NCBI GenBank assembly: GCA_021399435.1 | Contig: JAJTUP010000189.1 | Span: 1 to 34,571, forward strand | Source: Diaporthe sp. PMI_573 | Taxonomy: Eukaryota > Ascomycota > Sordariomycetes > Diaporthales > Diaporthaceae | Direction: 5' to 3' | Length of the DNA: 34,571 nt | Shown here: positions 20,617 to 30,605 of the stretch, piece by piece | Layout of the letters: every line of letters starts with the position of its first letter | Position numbering within the stretch: the stretch's first letter is position 1 | Program-made: the position numbers and the translations under genes | Notes under the pieces: model-generated | The model's input: only the letters and a program-made list of their open reading frames with translations | Told to the model about the DNA's origin: nothing | The model's database searches: none

Positions 20617-20698
20617 GTTGTGCGGACAGCCCCGTCTCGACGATCGAGGCCAAGACAAGGCAACGCGGGCCAAAGGCCGAACGAACTGATCGTGTCAT

Positions 20699-21797
20699 GG
20701 GCCCCGATGCGTCCTGCCGTGATCGCCGAAGTCCGGAGGAGCGGATCGCATCATTCTGGCCGGCATCATACTTAATAACCTCGCTAATCTAAGGCTGAAG
20801 GCTGGAAGGAGCCGGCAAATCGGTTCGGCTATCGATCCACCCACCCTTCGCCTTCTGACCCTCTCTGCTTTGTTTCAATCTTCGTTTCATTTTCAGGCTG
20901 GGCTGTCAGGTCTGCGCCCCATTACCTGTTCATATCAGGTCTATGCCAAGGGAAGCTGCCATACAAATAAATCTAGAGTACGTATAGTATCCAGGTTTTT
21001 GTTTCTACGCTTCACTCCCTGCCAATTGGGACACACAGACAAGAGGGAGAGAAGAGAACGAGAAAAGGGCGGCAGATGCGGTAGATGCGGGGGCAGAGTG
21101 CGCGGCTATCTGTCGCCCTGTCCCATTGTAAGCGCCCACACACGCACGCACTGATGCATGCATGCACGCACTGATGCATGCATGCATGCATTTGTGTTGG
21201 GCAGATGCCACCAGATGCAGATCCAGACCAGACCGGTGTGGCAGTCTTGTGGGCAGACGCGAACTTGTGGCATGTGACTGGTTCATCCGCCCTTGTGCAA
21301 GCATAACGTCGGGACAGGCAATGCATACTGTAGCACTGTCGACCTGGTCATTCAGACCATCTGCTTCGTTACTGATGTAGTGCAAGTGCCTGTGAATGGA
21401 ACACATGTTTACGTAGGCCGACCAAGTTCAAGGTTGGCGGGTGGGTGCACTGGTACTTATCGCAGTAAGCTTCCCTGGCGCGGGCCGAGGCGCTCGCTAA
21501 AATTCCGCCGTCCGCGGCGGCTCCCAGATTCTCACCAACGGCCAGCCTGCCCATCCAACGTCGGCATCTGCATCGCTCTCGTCGTCACCTGCACACCCCA
21601 TCTGGTCTACCACGACGCATTGCCCCCACCGCGACTCAACACAGTGCAGCGCATGCAACTGCATTTCGCACCGCATTGCATTCCAAACCAGCTCTGCATG
21701 GACCAACACTCGGCACACCAAGCCGGCTGACCACACCCACATCCATTCCCATCTGCGGCCACAACCACCACCGCCAACAAGCCCACATCCAGCAACC
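20699..21797. other. Non-coding stretch and probable promoter of the orphan 5' exon
   Basis: No gene is recognised. The right third (21560-21797) is C/A-rich with many CCAC, CATC and CAAC runs, like the leader of an ascomycete gene, and leads directly to the ATG at 21798. A tandem repeat lies at 21144-21191. Confidence 0.4.
21144..21191. repeat. GCACGCACTGATGCATGCAT tandem repeat with TGCATGCA palindromes
   Basis: Two exact 20-bp copies (21144-21163 and 21164-21183) are followed by a further GCATGCAT. The alternating purine-pyrimidine, self-complementary sequence could adopt unusual structure. Confidence 0.85.
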
Positions 21798-21917
21798 ATG
21801 TCAGGCACAGGCCCGGACTCGCTGCCCACCTCCGCGGACCCCCGCTCGAAGCGACCCGTAAAGAAGCGCGCCCTCAGCCCAGCCTCGGCCCAGGCCAGCC
21901 AGCTAGGCAGCAGGTGA
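21798..21917 (+). pseudogene. Orphan 5' fragment of a PRKRIP1/DUF1168-like gene
   Basis: The ATG at 21798 sits in a good fungal start context (AACCATGTC) and opens 39 codons: MSGTGPDSLPTSADPRSKRP, then VKKRALSPASAQASQLGSR and a TGA. The KKRALxPxSAxAxQ block matches, from memory, the N-terminus of DUF1168/PRKRIP1-type splicing-associated proteins, where a leucine-rich LFxxPD segment should follow. Here the homology stops at about 21905-21910 and nothing resembling the rest of the protein follows in any frame nearby. CAG-GTGAAG at the break could be a splice donor, but no matching downstream exon was found. It is probably a truncated duplicate together with its promoter. Confidence 0.45.
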
Positions 21918-23370
21918 AGATTAATGTGTCTATCATACAAACAAGCGGGTATGCGAATGGCATTTACTAGCTTTAGCTGTAGATTCTATGCTAATACAGT
22001 TCAGGCAGGCAGTTCAGCTCGTCACGTAATAAAAACAAAAACTCATTTCCTAAAACATGCACCAACCGCAGAAAGGTGAACTGAAATAAGGGCGAAACGA
22101 AGGTATACAAGGTGCGTATGGAAGTGGCGGCTGTCGGGTCCAAGGATAAATATGTTCCCAGACTTAGATCTGTGTGTTCGCTTCCAGAACTCGCGAGGCT
22201 ATGACGTAAGAGTAAGAAGACGACCATGCCCAAATGAGGGCCCATTTGTAGCGAGCCTGGATTGAGGTCGTGCCCATGATTGACCAGACCAAAGGTGCCA
22301 CAGCGGCAACGGAAAGTGCGATATTGCCTCTGAAAGTCCTAGTGACTGAACAAGGGCCTATTTGCAATGTTATAAAGGAGTTTAGAAAGAGAGAAACGAG
22401 GAGAGCAGCAATAGCAGTCCGGAGAATGGCTATACGGAGTGTTGGAGGTCAGCGCCGTAGAGCCGCACAGCCATCCTCGTAGCTAGTAGCTTTCAAACTC
22501 ACTTCGACCGCGAGTCTAATTTGCTTTCGTCGGCCGCTAGTTATCGAGGTCCGGGCTTTCAGCACTACAAATCCACGTGTATCAGTTTCGAGCATCCTTA
22601 GGAACAGCATTATGTGATAGAGCAAGAGAGTGCGGTGCAATGCGATCAGTGCTTGCTAACTTCTTCTGTAAAAACCCACTCGTTGCGACCGGCATTGCAC
22701 AGCTGATTATTACTTGTGTGATAGTGGGACCTGTGGTCGCAGTGTTGTATTTGGGTCGAAAAGAAAGACCTTGGTATGTTCACCCTAAGAGTCTTTTTAG
22801 GGGCTGGAGGAAGTATCTCGCCTGGACAAGACAGTTATGAAGGTGCATTAGGGTCTCCGGAAATTTACCCTGCCCAGGATCACACAGGATCTTTAATGCA
22901 GAAGAAGCAGGAAACAGCGAGGCGAGGCCCCGCAAGAAGAGGCGCACCAATCCGAGCACAGCTGGCAATCAGTAACGCAATCGTTTGTCATTTTCCCAGG
23001 AAATTGCATGGGCACGATGATTTACGGCCTAGGATCGTGTGTCAGGCACCCTCACCATCGGGGCCGCAAAACCAAAGGCCCTAGAAGTTTAAGATGTGTA
23101 GTTGAAGTACCCGCCTCGTCATTTCTTCCGCAATTATGCCGCATTAGTCCAAGTCCGTTGCTCATGGTCACGGCATGTCAAAAGTTGAATGAGTGAGTAA
23201 AGATGCTGACCTACATGTGGGTGTTCAAATTGCGGTTACATGGATCAGATGTCTGAATCAGTCTTGAACTGCCAGACCGTCTAGGAAAAGGGTTGGGCAG
23301 ATGGCTAGATATCTATCGATACATGCGATGCTAAGAACGAACCCATCTATGCGGAGGCTGGGTCGTATTA
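21918..23370. other. No recognised gene; two hydrophobic reading frames
   Basis: Two frames deserve mention. On the minus strand, 22461-22164 is open for about 99 codons without an ATG and contains two or three hydrophobic stretches (AAVAPLVWSIMG, YKWALIWAWSSSYSYVIAS). On the plus strand, 22640-22840 encodes 66 residues with one probable membrane helix (LVATGIAQLIITCVIVGPVV) and a GTATGT splice-donor-like site at 22773. I recognise neither. They may be relic exons or chance frames. Confidence 0.3.
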
Positions 23371-23730
23371 ATGCGAGGATTGCTGCAACGGTTCGCAAAC
23401 AATAGTTTTCGGGACAGATTTTACCACCTGTCGCATTTGTTGAGGACTACACAAGGACCATTTGTGGCCAGGGAAGGTGCAAAATTCAACACAAAAGCGG
23501 AGGGCGCCTTCAAGGATTTAAGCGATTGGATAGAAACTGTTGGAATAGCACCTGGTTGGATCGCACGTAGTTCGATAGGTTGGGTGTGCTTAGTCAGCCG
23601 GGGCAAGCAATACAATCAGAACCAACCAACAGACCCCTACGTACGTACGTACTATCGCCATATGGCAAAGGCCATTCAACAGAAACCACTAAGTGCCACC
23701 TTATCAGCAGACTTCGAGTCGTGTCATTAA
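23371..23730 (+). CDS. Unrecognised 119-codon ORF
   Basis: The ATG at 23371 opens MRGLLQRFANNSFRDRFYHL, with later WIETVGIAPGWIARSSIGW and a stop at 23728-23730. There are no motifs, no recognisable relatives and no visible promoter. It stands alone in a gene-poor stretch and may be chance. Confidence 0.2.
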   Translation: MRGLLQRFANNSFRDRFYHLSHLLRTTQGPFVAREGAKFNTKAEGAFKDLSDWIETVGIAPGWIARSSIGWVCLVSRGKQYNQNQPTDPYVRTYYRHMAKAIQQKPLSATLSADFESCH

Positions 23731-24036
23731 ACCTATTGGGACGAAAGACCCATCCCACAGCCGACTTCAAGAACACGTTGTTGATAAAAGTACGGAATAG
23801 GGGCTTCATTTATGTTACGGTTGAAGATGTTCGTACTGCTGATATCTTGGAGAGGTCAAAATATTTTTTCTTTGATAGCAATCTAGTGGTGAGATAGTGA
23901 AACAAACTGCATGATTATTGTATAATGTGAGGGCGTATCCGTTGGGGGCCTTTCTACAATTAGCCTCATAAAGGTTGGCGTGTGGTTCTAACCATTGCCA
24001 CCAACAAAACTTAATACTACAACCACTATACACAAA
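23731..24036. other. No gene seen
   Basis: AT-rich flank between an unrecognised ORF and the Tc1/mariner relic. Nothing supportable was found. Confidence 0.4.
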
Positions 24037-24440
24037 CTACGAAACGCTTGTTTGGGCAGTTAACACACTATGCCCACTAGTTAAACACTCTACTCTTCGA
24101 TATCGTCTAGAAACCTCTGCCTTCCTGAAATAACTTCGAATCGCCTTCTTGTTCAGAGAGACCTGACACACACTATCGACGAACAGCTGCTTGAAGTCAT
24201 CTTTTGGCCGCCAATTATCCTCACAATGTTTAGCGTGGCGACGAATCAACGACTTGAGATCCCAAAAGAAAGCTTCGATTAGGTTCATAACCGGTGAATA
24301 GGGAGGAAGCTATATGTAGTAGAACACCAAGTGCCTTACATAGCTCCGTAAGCTCAGCGTGAGAGTGGAAGCTTGTGTTATCCATAATTAACACGGAATG
24401 CGGCCCTGGGAACGGCGTTGTATGTGGTGATTTCTGAAAT
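24037..24440 (-). pseudogene. Tc1/mariner transposase relic (C-terminal third)
   Basis: On the minus strand PHTTPFPGPHSVLIMDNTSFH carries the second catalytic Asp of the DDE core, followed by ELCKALGVLL. After a frameshift with an in-frame TAG at about 24313-24311 comes LPPYSPVMNLIEAFFWDLK, with the third acidic residue. The tail LNKKAIRSYFRKAEV is typical of this family's C-terminus, and the frame ends at 24037. The N-terminal DNA-binding part and the first catalytic Asp are not found upstream. Confidence 0.75.
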
Positions 24441-26162
24441 GATATATTTGCTTGCGAGATGCGAAACAATTCGTCTTTCGATACCGATCATGATTCCTGC
24501 CACAGAATCGCAAGCAACACAAAGAGCAAGTATGGAAGCCAGCAGCGTACGGTCTCGGAGCGGAGAGTCAGCTGCGTTAACAGGGGGTCCCATCGAGTCT
24601 GCCCTCCGACTTTAAGGACCAAGGAATGACGTTCTTCTGCAGTGCCTAGTATCGGGCTCTCCCACATCTCGGCAACCGGCATCATTTTAAGGAAGAAATA
24701 GCCCTCAGCTATCCTACAGCTCATAACGACTCCCGCCCCCCCCCCCCAACTCCTCAGCTCGCAGCTGCCAGCCCACACGTGTCGCGCATTTGCGATCTCT
24801 CGTCGAGGGAAACCATTACAGGCACCACTGTTGTTGTTTTCTACCAGAATTGATTAGTATGCACATATAATGCATGAGGATGGTGGACCTCACACTTTTA
24901 ATTCTCAGTATGGAACCACTGGACCAGTCGTAACGATTTCCGTATGGATCAATGTAGAATTGGGATGATCGCTTGATTTCTGGATATGGGTGTGCCATTG
25001 ATTGGTCGGCCTAGGACATTCAAAGTAGTGGCAGCTCGTATACCTGATCTTGGCCTCGGGGAGTGACATCGGATAATTGTAATCAATGCCATCGCGGATA
25101 TGGCCAGCAATACCGCCTGAGAGGCCAAGGGAAAAACATTGCAAACGATGCTTGAAAGAGACACAATTATTTTCCTGTTTTGTAAGTGGTGTGATTGAAA
25201 TGATTTAAAACCTGAGCGTTCTGAAGCAGAAAAATCGGTTGGAAGTGCCTGATAAGTAGCCGCTTTAAATAATTTTTCATATGCTCTTGTAAACAGAATC
25301 CGTTTCGTGGTTCCGGACTTTTCCCACTTCGCCGCTGTGAAGCCCTCTGGCAGGGTACCTATTAAGTAGGTAGGCAAGCTCCGGGAAACCTTGGAACAAG
25401 ACCATGGTGGTGGGTATGGACGTGACCCACCCGTATCCTGGCTCATCATCCAAATGCACAGTCTGTCCCCAGATTGGTAGGTTCCACAAACGAGCTTGGG
25501 ACACGATACATGGGAGCTGGTAGATTGATGGAAAGGTATGTGTATGCGAATTTCACTGGGAAGAGCGCGCACAGACCGTCTAGGTATCAAAGCGGTTGTT
25601 GAATCATCGGTTGCAAGCGGATTCACCACAGGAAAACATGTGAGGACACCAACTATCATTCAAGCCGAGAAGAAGATAGCGATCAGCAGGACTCCACTGA
25701 GTTCTCGAGACCGAGATACAATATAAGTGAACATACATATATAGAAGAAACTCGCGTGAGCCTCGTAAATATCAGTCTTTTGTACTGTATTGGAGTCCGA
25801 AAGGAGGATCGTGTGTGTGCGCATGAAACGGAACGGGACAGCCGAATCGAAGACCATCAATAAAACCAATCCCATGCAAAGGTGAAATGAGTGCAATACA
25901 GGACCAGAATTTGCGGGCGCATAAAAGCACACGAGGAGAAAGCGATTATTGACGTGACCTTGGAAGTATGACGGGAATGCCTACCAGTTCATCTTTAGAC
26001 CGGCGGCCTCCTCAGTCAGCATTGCCTGAAAGTGGTATGAGACGTCCACTTGAGGTCTTGATATGAAGAAGACTACTCACCTTCCAAATTCAGACTGCGT
26101 GGCGATCCTCAATCTCACAAGAACTACAACAAAATCCATAGAAACCGGGCATGTCCTTCAAA
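24441..26162. other. No recognised gene; long minus-strand frame with one stop
   Basis: A minus-strand frame from 25932 to 24949 is open for over 320 codons except for one TGA at 25662-25660. Its start is rich in hydrophobic residues (CMGLVLLMVFDSAVPF, LSGVLLIAIFFSA). Another minus frame (25504-25277) contains LWNLPIWGQTVHLDD and GYGWVTSIPTTMVLF, which also look protein-like. I recognise neither, and frame choice is unclear. A homopolymer of about 12 C lies near 24736-24747. Confidence 0.25.
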
Positions 26163-28241
26163 TTAACTCCCTCCAGCCATCAGTCCTCGCTTTTTCGTGC
26201 GCCACGCTGTGAACTTGTTTCTTGAGGTCTTCAGACGCTTATTGGCAGGCAATTCAATCTCTGGATCATCAACCTCAAGGTCCCTATACTCTCTCTCCCA
26301 AAGATCCTGGACCATCTCCTGCGCCTTGGTAATCCACAGCTGTCTTTCCTCGTCGTGTCCCCACAAATCGTCAAACAGTGCCCACCGGTAAGCAGGATGG
26401 AGAACTGCGGCGCCATAGATCAGGGGGCTACCGTTCAAATGCTCGTAGTATTCGTTCAATTTGAGCCAGCCCAGGTTGATGTTGACTGCGAGGTGGTGGC
26501 CGTCTGGAAAATTGGCGACTGCTCTTTTCGCGGATTCAAGGGTGTCGAGAAGAAATTCGTACGCGTGAATAAGATCCCAGCTTGTACCTGTACAAGTCAG
26601 CTGCTAGAATAAGAATAGGGCCGCTTTTGCGAAGTCTAAGGCTTACCAGACAGTGGGGGCTCGACCTCGTTTTCCTCGACGTTTCTGCAGTGTTTTCCCT
26701 GTCCATCAACCCTCAAGGCCTTTCACAACCAGCTTGAAGTCAAGCAAAATGTCGTAAAGAGTCCCGAGCACATGCCAATCATCAGTTGTCATGCGGTTCT
26801 CTTCCTTCAGGAAGAAGGGCTGCTTGGAGCCCTTTTTGATGTTGCCAGCTCTCGTCAAGCTGGCCTTCTCCCACTCGTTTGACGCTCTCTGGACAAAAGA
26901 ATTATAAAATGGCCTTAAAACCAGAGCACGCTCAATCATCGAGAATTGAGAAAGCCACCGGGTAGCATTGTCGACCACAACCCCAACTGGACGGTGTTTC
27001 TTGAGCTGAGCGTCGTCAGAGAGTTGGCTCTCGACAGCCTGTACCTTCTTGAGCATATCGGTCCACGTGTCCGATCTGCTCACCTCCTAGGACTTCGTGA
27101 GTATAACAAATAAAATCGGGGACTGAGCCACCTACAACAGCAAAGTTATGCCGTTTTCCAACGGAGCCTCGCCTCCTCCAGACTTCATGCTCCTTCGCTG
27201 CCGTGTGAAGTCCTTCGAAGAGCTCTTTCTCGAAAGCATCCGGGTTCTTGCCATACAGCATCTGTTTCACTACTATGTTGACAACATGGCCAACGCATCG
27301 AACCCATCGCTTCTCCCAGTCGAAGCCAAATTCTAATGCAAGCTCCTCCATCGAGGTTTTATTGTTACCGGCATTATCCAGTGTGAAATACCCGATTTTA
27401 TCGCTGATCTCGTACTTTCGAATGATCTCGATGATCTGCCCGGCGATATTCTCGCCTGTGTGCCGCTCTGTAAGTTCAGGCAGGCCGAGGACACACTTCT
27501 GTGGCCGGTCGTTGGAATCCCGAAACACACATGTGATGCCGTATAAGGCGTGTCGGTTACCAGACTTCCAGCCATCGTACTGGATATGGATCTGTCCTGG
27601 ACTCTTCCGCAAAGCATCCTTCACTCTTTCCATGTTGTTGGTAAATTCTCGTTCTGCGATGGCACGCACGGTCACGTCAGTAATGTTAGCTTTTGTGATC
27701 TCGACAGATGGATTGAGGTAGTTGAAGATGTCTCGAAGATCTTGATCGTTGACGATCGAGAAGGATTGGTTAGAATTGACAATCCAGTTGACAAGTTTCT
27801 GCTGGAATACAGTTTTGTCGAAGCGTTTGATCAGCGTATTGATCAAATCTTGTTCCTTCGGCTCCGTGGGGTTCAACTGTAGGATTGTTGCAATGGACTG
27901 ATGTGCTTTCTCAGATGCCTTTGCAGGTTTTTGCCTCTTGCCCGTCGGATCCATGATGCCATTGTGGTCCGTGTACAGATGACCCTCAGCGTTCTGCAAC
28001 CCTTTGATGGCATAACTCTTTGGCCTCGGCCGCTTTTGCTTGATGCAAAGACAACACACCCATCGGCGTTCCCCCTTCTGGGCATGCTGGATATCTAGCC
28101 GAATTGATATACCCATTGACGCACTTGGCCGTCTCTCTCCGTCAAGGTCCAGCCTTTGTAGAGCTGAAAGAGCCGTTGACTGTCTTCTTCTGTACGTTCT
28201 GGAACGGGCGTGGTTGACTTGGTAGGATGGAAGGTGGCCAT
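26163..28241 (-). pseudogene. Second hAT transposase, decayed and 3'-truncated
   Basis: The ATG at 28241 opens 48 codons ending WVYQFG at a TAG. A missing base there separates it from DIQHAQKGERRWVCCLC, a BED-like finger, in the frame that continues to 27136. The core is visible: HIQYDGWKSGNRHALYGI, IGYFTLDNAGNNKT and RWVRCVGHVVNIVVKQM. A 49-bp intron (27135-27087, GTAGGT...CTAG) joins to EVSRSDTWTDMLKKVQ. An extra T after LEG at about 26704 breaks the frame before DGQGKHCRNVEENEVEPPLS. A 59-bp intron (26646-26588, GTAAGC...CTGAC...CAG) then leads to GTSWDLIHAYEFLLDTLE and IYGAAVLHPAYRW. The frame stops at 26163, before any hATC dimerisation domain, so the catalytic Glu region is absent. This family differs from the hAT at 5213-8578. 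Confidence 0.82.
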
Positions 28242-28558
28242 TTCGATTTGAGGTAGTAAGGTCGTAACAGTAAAACCTCCCAGAATAGACTTGTTTAACT
28301 TTGTGTACGGATAAAACGGGGTGGAAAATCGTTTTTATTTTGTTGTTGTGGGCGATCGAAGGTACTTAGGGTATGCGCTATTTCACAAGGAAATCCAGGT
28401 ATTTTCAAACCCCACCAAAAATGTCCATTCCTTTCCACAATTTCCACATATGGAACATGTGGAAGGGGCTCCGTGGCGTGGATATGGAAATGCAGAAGCC
28501 CGCGTGGAATGGAATGGAATGGATATGGATCCACATTATGGATCCATACGTGGATTTC

Positions 28559-28579
28559 GTGGTATGGATTTGAACCCTG
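28559..28579 (-). repeat. Probable terminal inverted repeat of the second hAT
   Basis: Read on the minus strand, the end is CAGGGTTCAAATCCATACC. It is followed inward by repeated TGGATATGGATCCA-like motifs (28478-28560), as in hAT subterminal regions, upstream of the transposase start at 28241. No matching left end or target duplication was found in this window, consistent with truncation on that side. Confidence 0.45.
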
Positions 28580-29171
28580 CCCTCTTATCATAAATATCAT
28601 AGACTGAATATGTAAAAATGACGACAAAGGACCTGGCCCATCTACCGACAAGGGACTTGCAGAGAGCTTTCCTCTTCATTTGGGAAATTGCAGAGGATGT
28701 TTGTGAAAAAGTTCCGTAGTGATGCGTGGTGCTCAATGAAACCTTGGTGGTTTCGTTCTTAATCAGTATACATACGAAGCTGTACGTGGTCCCTTCATAC
28801 AGTGGTAAATGCTTAAAGGCCCAGCATTAGTAAAAAGAATATAATATGAAATCTAGGCAAAATGAAATTTCATGGATTTGAGATATATGAATTAGACTAC
28901 CGGCAAAATAAGGCAAACGAAACACATCATTTGAAAAAGATAATCTATATGCATTCTCCTCTTCCTTAAATCTTTTAATCGTTTTGCGTTTTGCGTTCTG
29001 CGTTTTGCGTCAAGGAAATTGCTTGATGTGTTTCTCTTGATCCACTTTCTGTGTCCGTGTAATAGGGTGCAAACCCCCGTAAATAGATGTTGATGTCCTC
29101 GGATTCTCCCTTGCCATATCACCAGTAGCAAGCCGCACCTTGCTCAAGGCCAGTTCCGGCTGGTGGGCTTG
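28580..29171. other. No gene seen; AT-rich with short repeat
   Basis: Nothing supportable beyond the GCGTTTT repeat at 28980-29010. Short frames are AT-rich and without motifs. Confidence 0.4.
28980..29010. repeat. TGCGTTT-type short tandem repeat
   Basis: Four imperfect copies of a TGCGTTT unit (one reads TGCGTTC) run in direct succession. Confidence 0.7.
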
Positions 29172-29726
29172 ATGTCGTATCAATGTGGCTTGTCCTTTGT
29201 CTATAAGATTGACAGACGAAGCGACCTATCGCACCCCCTCTCTGGCATGGTAACCAAATCGGTTACGAGTTTAGTTCCGATAGTTCATGGATTACGTGGG
29301 AGGGACAGAGTGTACTCTGGCTGCAAGTTCGCAGGCCAGGGACACAGCACTACTACTATCACCAGCAAAAACCGCGTAAGAAAGAGGGAAAGTCCAAAAG
29401 TAGCAATGATAGCCAAGAAAGTACCGCCCAGAGCACCTCGGCACCGTCTCGGACGTCGGGGACAACGGCACAAGCTCCAGTCATACAGATCAATGAGCTG
29501 CATCAATGAGCTGCAACAGAAGCTAAAAGATGCCGAGGCGGAGGTCTACCTGCTCGGTTGGTGGCAATTCGAACAAATAGAGAATCAAGATTTCTTATTT
29601 CCCAAAACTGAAAATATGGTTGCTGAAGGAAATAAGGAAATGGAACGGTTTTGGCAATGTCAAGTTCCCGCCTCCATCCGCACATCTTGTTCCAAAGCAA
29701 TGAAAAAAACTAATTTTTATTTCTAG
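29172..29726 (+). pseudogene. Relic coding frame broken by a 13-bp tandem duplication
   Basis: One frame reads QQKPRKKEGKSKSSNDSQES and TSGTTAQAPVIQINELHQ, then stops at about 29506. After the duplicated ATCAATGAGCTGC, another frame resumes INELQQKLKDAEAEVYLLGW and continues to a stop at 29726. With one copy of the 13-mer, the two parts form one continuous frame: Lys/Ser/Thr-rich sequence, a short coiled-coil-like INELQQKLKDAEAEV, then WWQFEQIENQDF. I do not recognise the family. The ATG at 29172 belongs to a frame that may not be the original one. Confidence 0.4.
29489..29514. repeat. 13-bp exact tandem duplication
   Basis: ATCAATGAGCTGC occurs at 29489-29501 and again at 29502-29514. As 13 is not a multiple of three, it shifts the reading frame. 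Confidence 0.92.
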
Positions 29727-29883
29727 ACATTATAATGGTAGTTGATTTGAGAAATGGAAAGCTCGCTTGGTTTAATCGCTATGTTCCGTCATAAAATCTG
29801 CGTGTTGTCGCTTCGATTCCGCATCGATTGTAAAATCCTCCCTGCCATAGCGGAAACCCTCGCCATCTTTTTTCATTCAGGCC

Positions 29884-30174
29884 ATGTGCTTGCTCATAAT
29901 TACCAACAACACCCGTTGCGGGCACAATACATACTACCATGACTCATGCGCAGGTAGCACTCATCATCACTGCCCACGCAGCTGGACAGAGATGCACGCG
30001 CGCAATGAGAACTGCTCAGCCTGTGCTCGTTGGGCTGAACTGGCCTCGCGAAACCGGGAGGAACGCATCGCGTGGGCTTACGAGAGTCAGAACTATGAAA
30101 AGTTAGCCACAACTATGCACTCATGGCAGGGACACGTATGTAGGGGCAGCAGAATAGCCAATAAGACAGCATGA
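29884..30174 (+). CDS. Small Cys/His-rich protein, 96 aa, unknown function
   Basis: The ATG at 29884 (context GGCCATGTG) opens MCLLIITNNTRCGHNTYYHD, then SCAGSTHHHCPRSW, NENCSACARWAELASRNR, WAYESQNYEKLATTMHSWQG and a TGA at 30172-30174. Regularly placed Cys and His residues (RCGH, HDSC, HHHC, CSAC) suggest a small zinc-binding fold. The arrangement recalls short fungal proteins beginning MCLxxxTxxxxCGH whose function is unknown, but that comparison is from memory. There is no intron, frameshift or stop, unusually for this neighbourhood. It has no operon-like partner. Confidence 0.5.
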   Translation: MCLLIITNNTRCGHNTYYHDSCAGSTHHHCPRSWTEMHARNENCSACARWAELASRNREERIAWAYESQNYEKLATTMHSWQGHVCRGSRIANKTA

Positions 30175-30199
30175 CGCGCTCGACGTCGTCGAGCGCGTC
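30173..30199. repeat. 27-bp near-perfect palindrome, GC-rich
   Basis: GACGCGCTCGACG, a single T at 30186, then CGTCGAGCGCGTC: two 13-bp arms that pair perfectly. It overlaps the last codon of the Cys/His-rich ORF, so it could act as a hairpin at its 3' end, though this is not a classical eukaryotic terminator. Confidence 0.9.
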
Positions 30200-30605
30200 T
30201 GACGAAGCGCGCTGTCGGCGCTGAAGACAACAGTCCTCGGTTCATCTGAGCCAATCGACTCTTTCAACAGGTGGCACACATGCGTGAAATACCCCTTCTC
30301 CTGCATAATTTAGGCAGCAATTGGCACCGCATACTGCAGTGCCACAGCCAATCAACAGCAAACAAGCAGTGTCTTGCCAACCATTATTTATTTCAGAAAC
30401 GGCACTCCGCGTGTCGTTGTTGGCATTTATTCATTCACTCATCAACAAGCTTCCTCGCTCTTATCGATGACCGAATTTTGAGAATTTGGGCACTTTTGAT
30501 GTATCTTCGGATCTACGTACAGCACCTACTTTAACTTCGGTCCAGTCTCAAACGTCACGCAGGCACTACTCAAATCTCAGGCCCACGCCTTCGGGTTCAA
30601 GAGTC
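30200..30605. other. Upstream flank of the Seb1/Nrd1-like pseudogene
   Basis: No gene is supported. Presumably a remnant of that gene's promoter and leader. No clear core promoter element is seen. Confidence 0.35.

Larger units (their letters stand above)
19469..20698 (-). pseudogene. Possible host ORF with two CxxC motifs, split by hAT-like element
   Basis: On the minus strand an ATG at 20698 opens 30 codons ending SAQPYD exactly at the inner edge of the right target duplication (20609). On the left flank, the frame just past the duplication (19693) reads ADYFDCMHCAISLQCPECES and stays open to a stop at 19469. With the element and one target copy removed on paper, the frame is continuous for 104 codons and contains two Cys-x-x-Cys pairs resembling a zinc-binding site. 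The frame also stays open upstream of the ATG. I do not recognise the product. A short frame staying open by chance is quite possible, so this is tentative. Confidence 0.3.

Noticed and set aside
25343..25360. CCCTCTGG-CAGGGTACC as the missing left end of the second hAT
   Set aside because: The target octamer matches the right flank (CCCTCTTA) at only 6 of 8 positions, and the inverted repeat agrees for only about six bases.
28559..28579. GGGTTCAAATCC on the minus strand as a tRNA B box
   Set aside because: No A box or cloverleaf is present upstream. It is better explained as a hAT terminal repeat.
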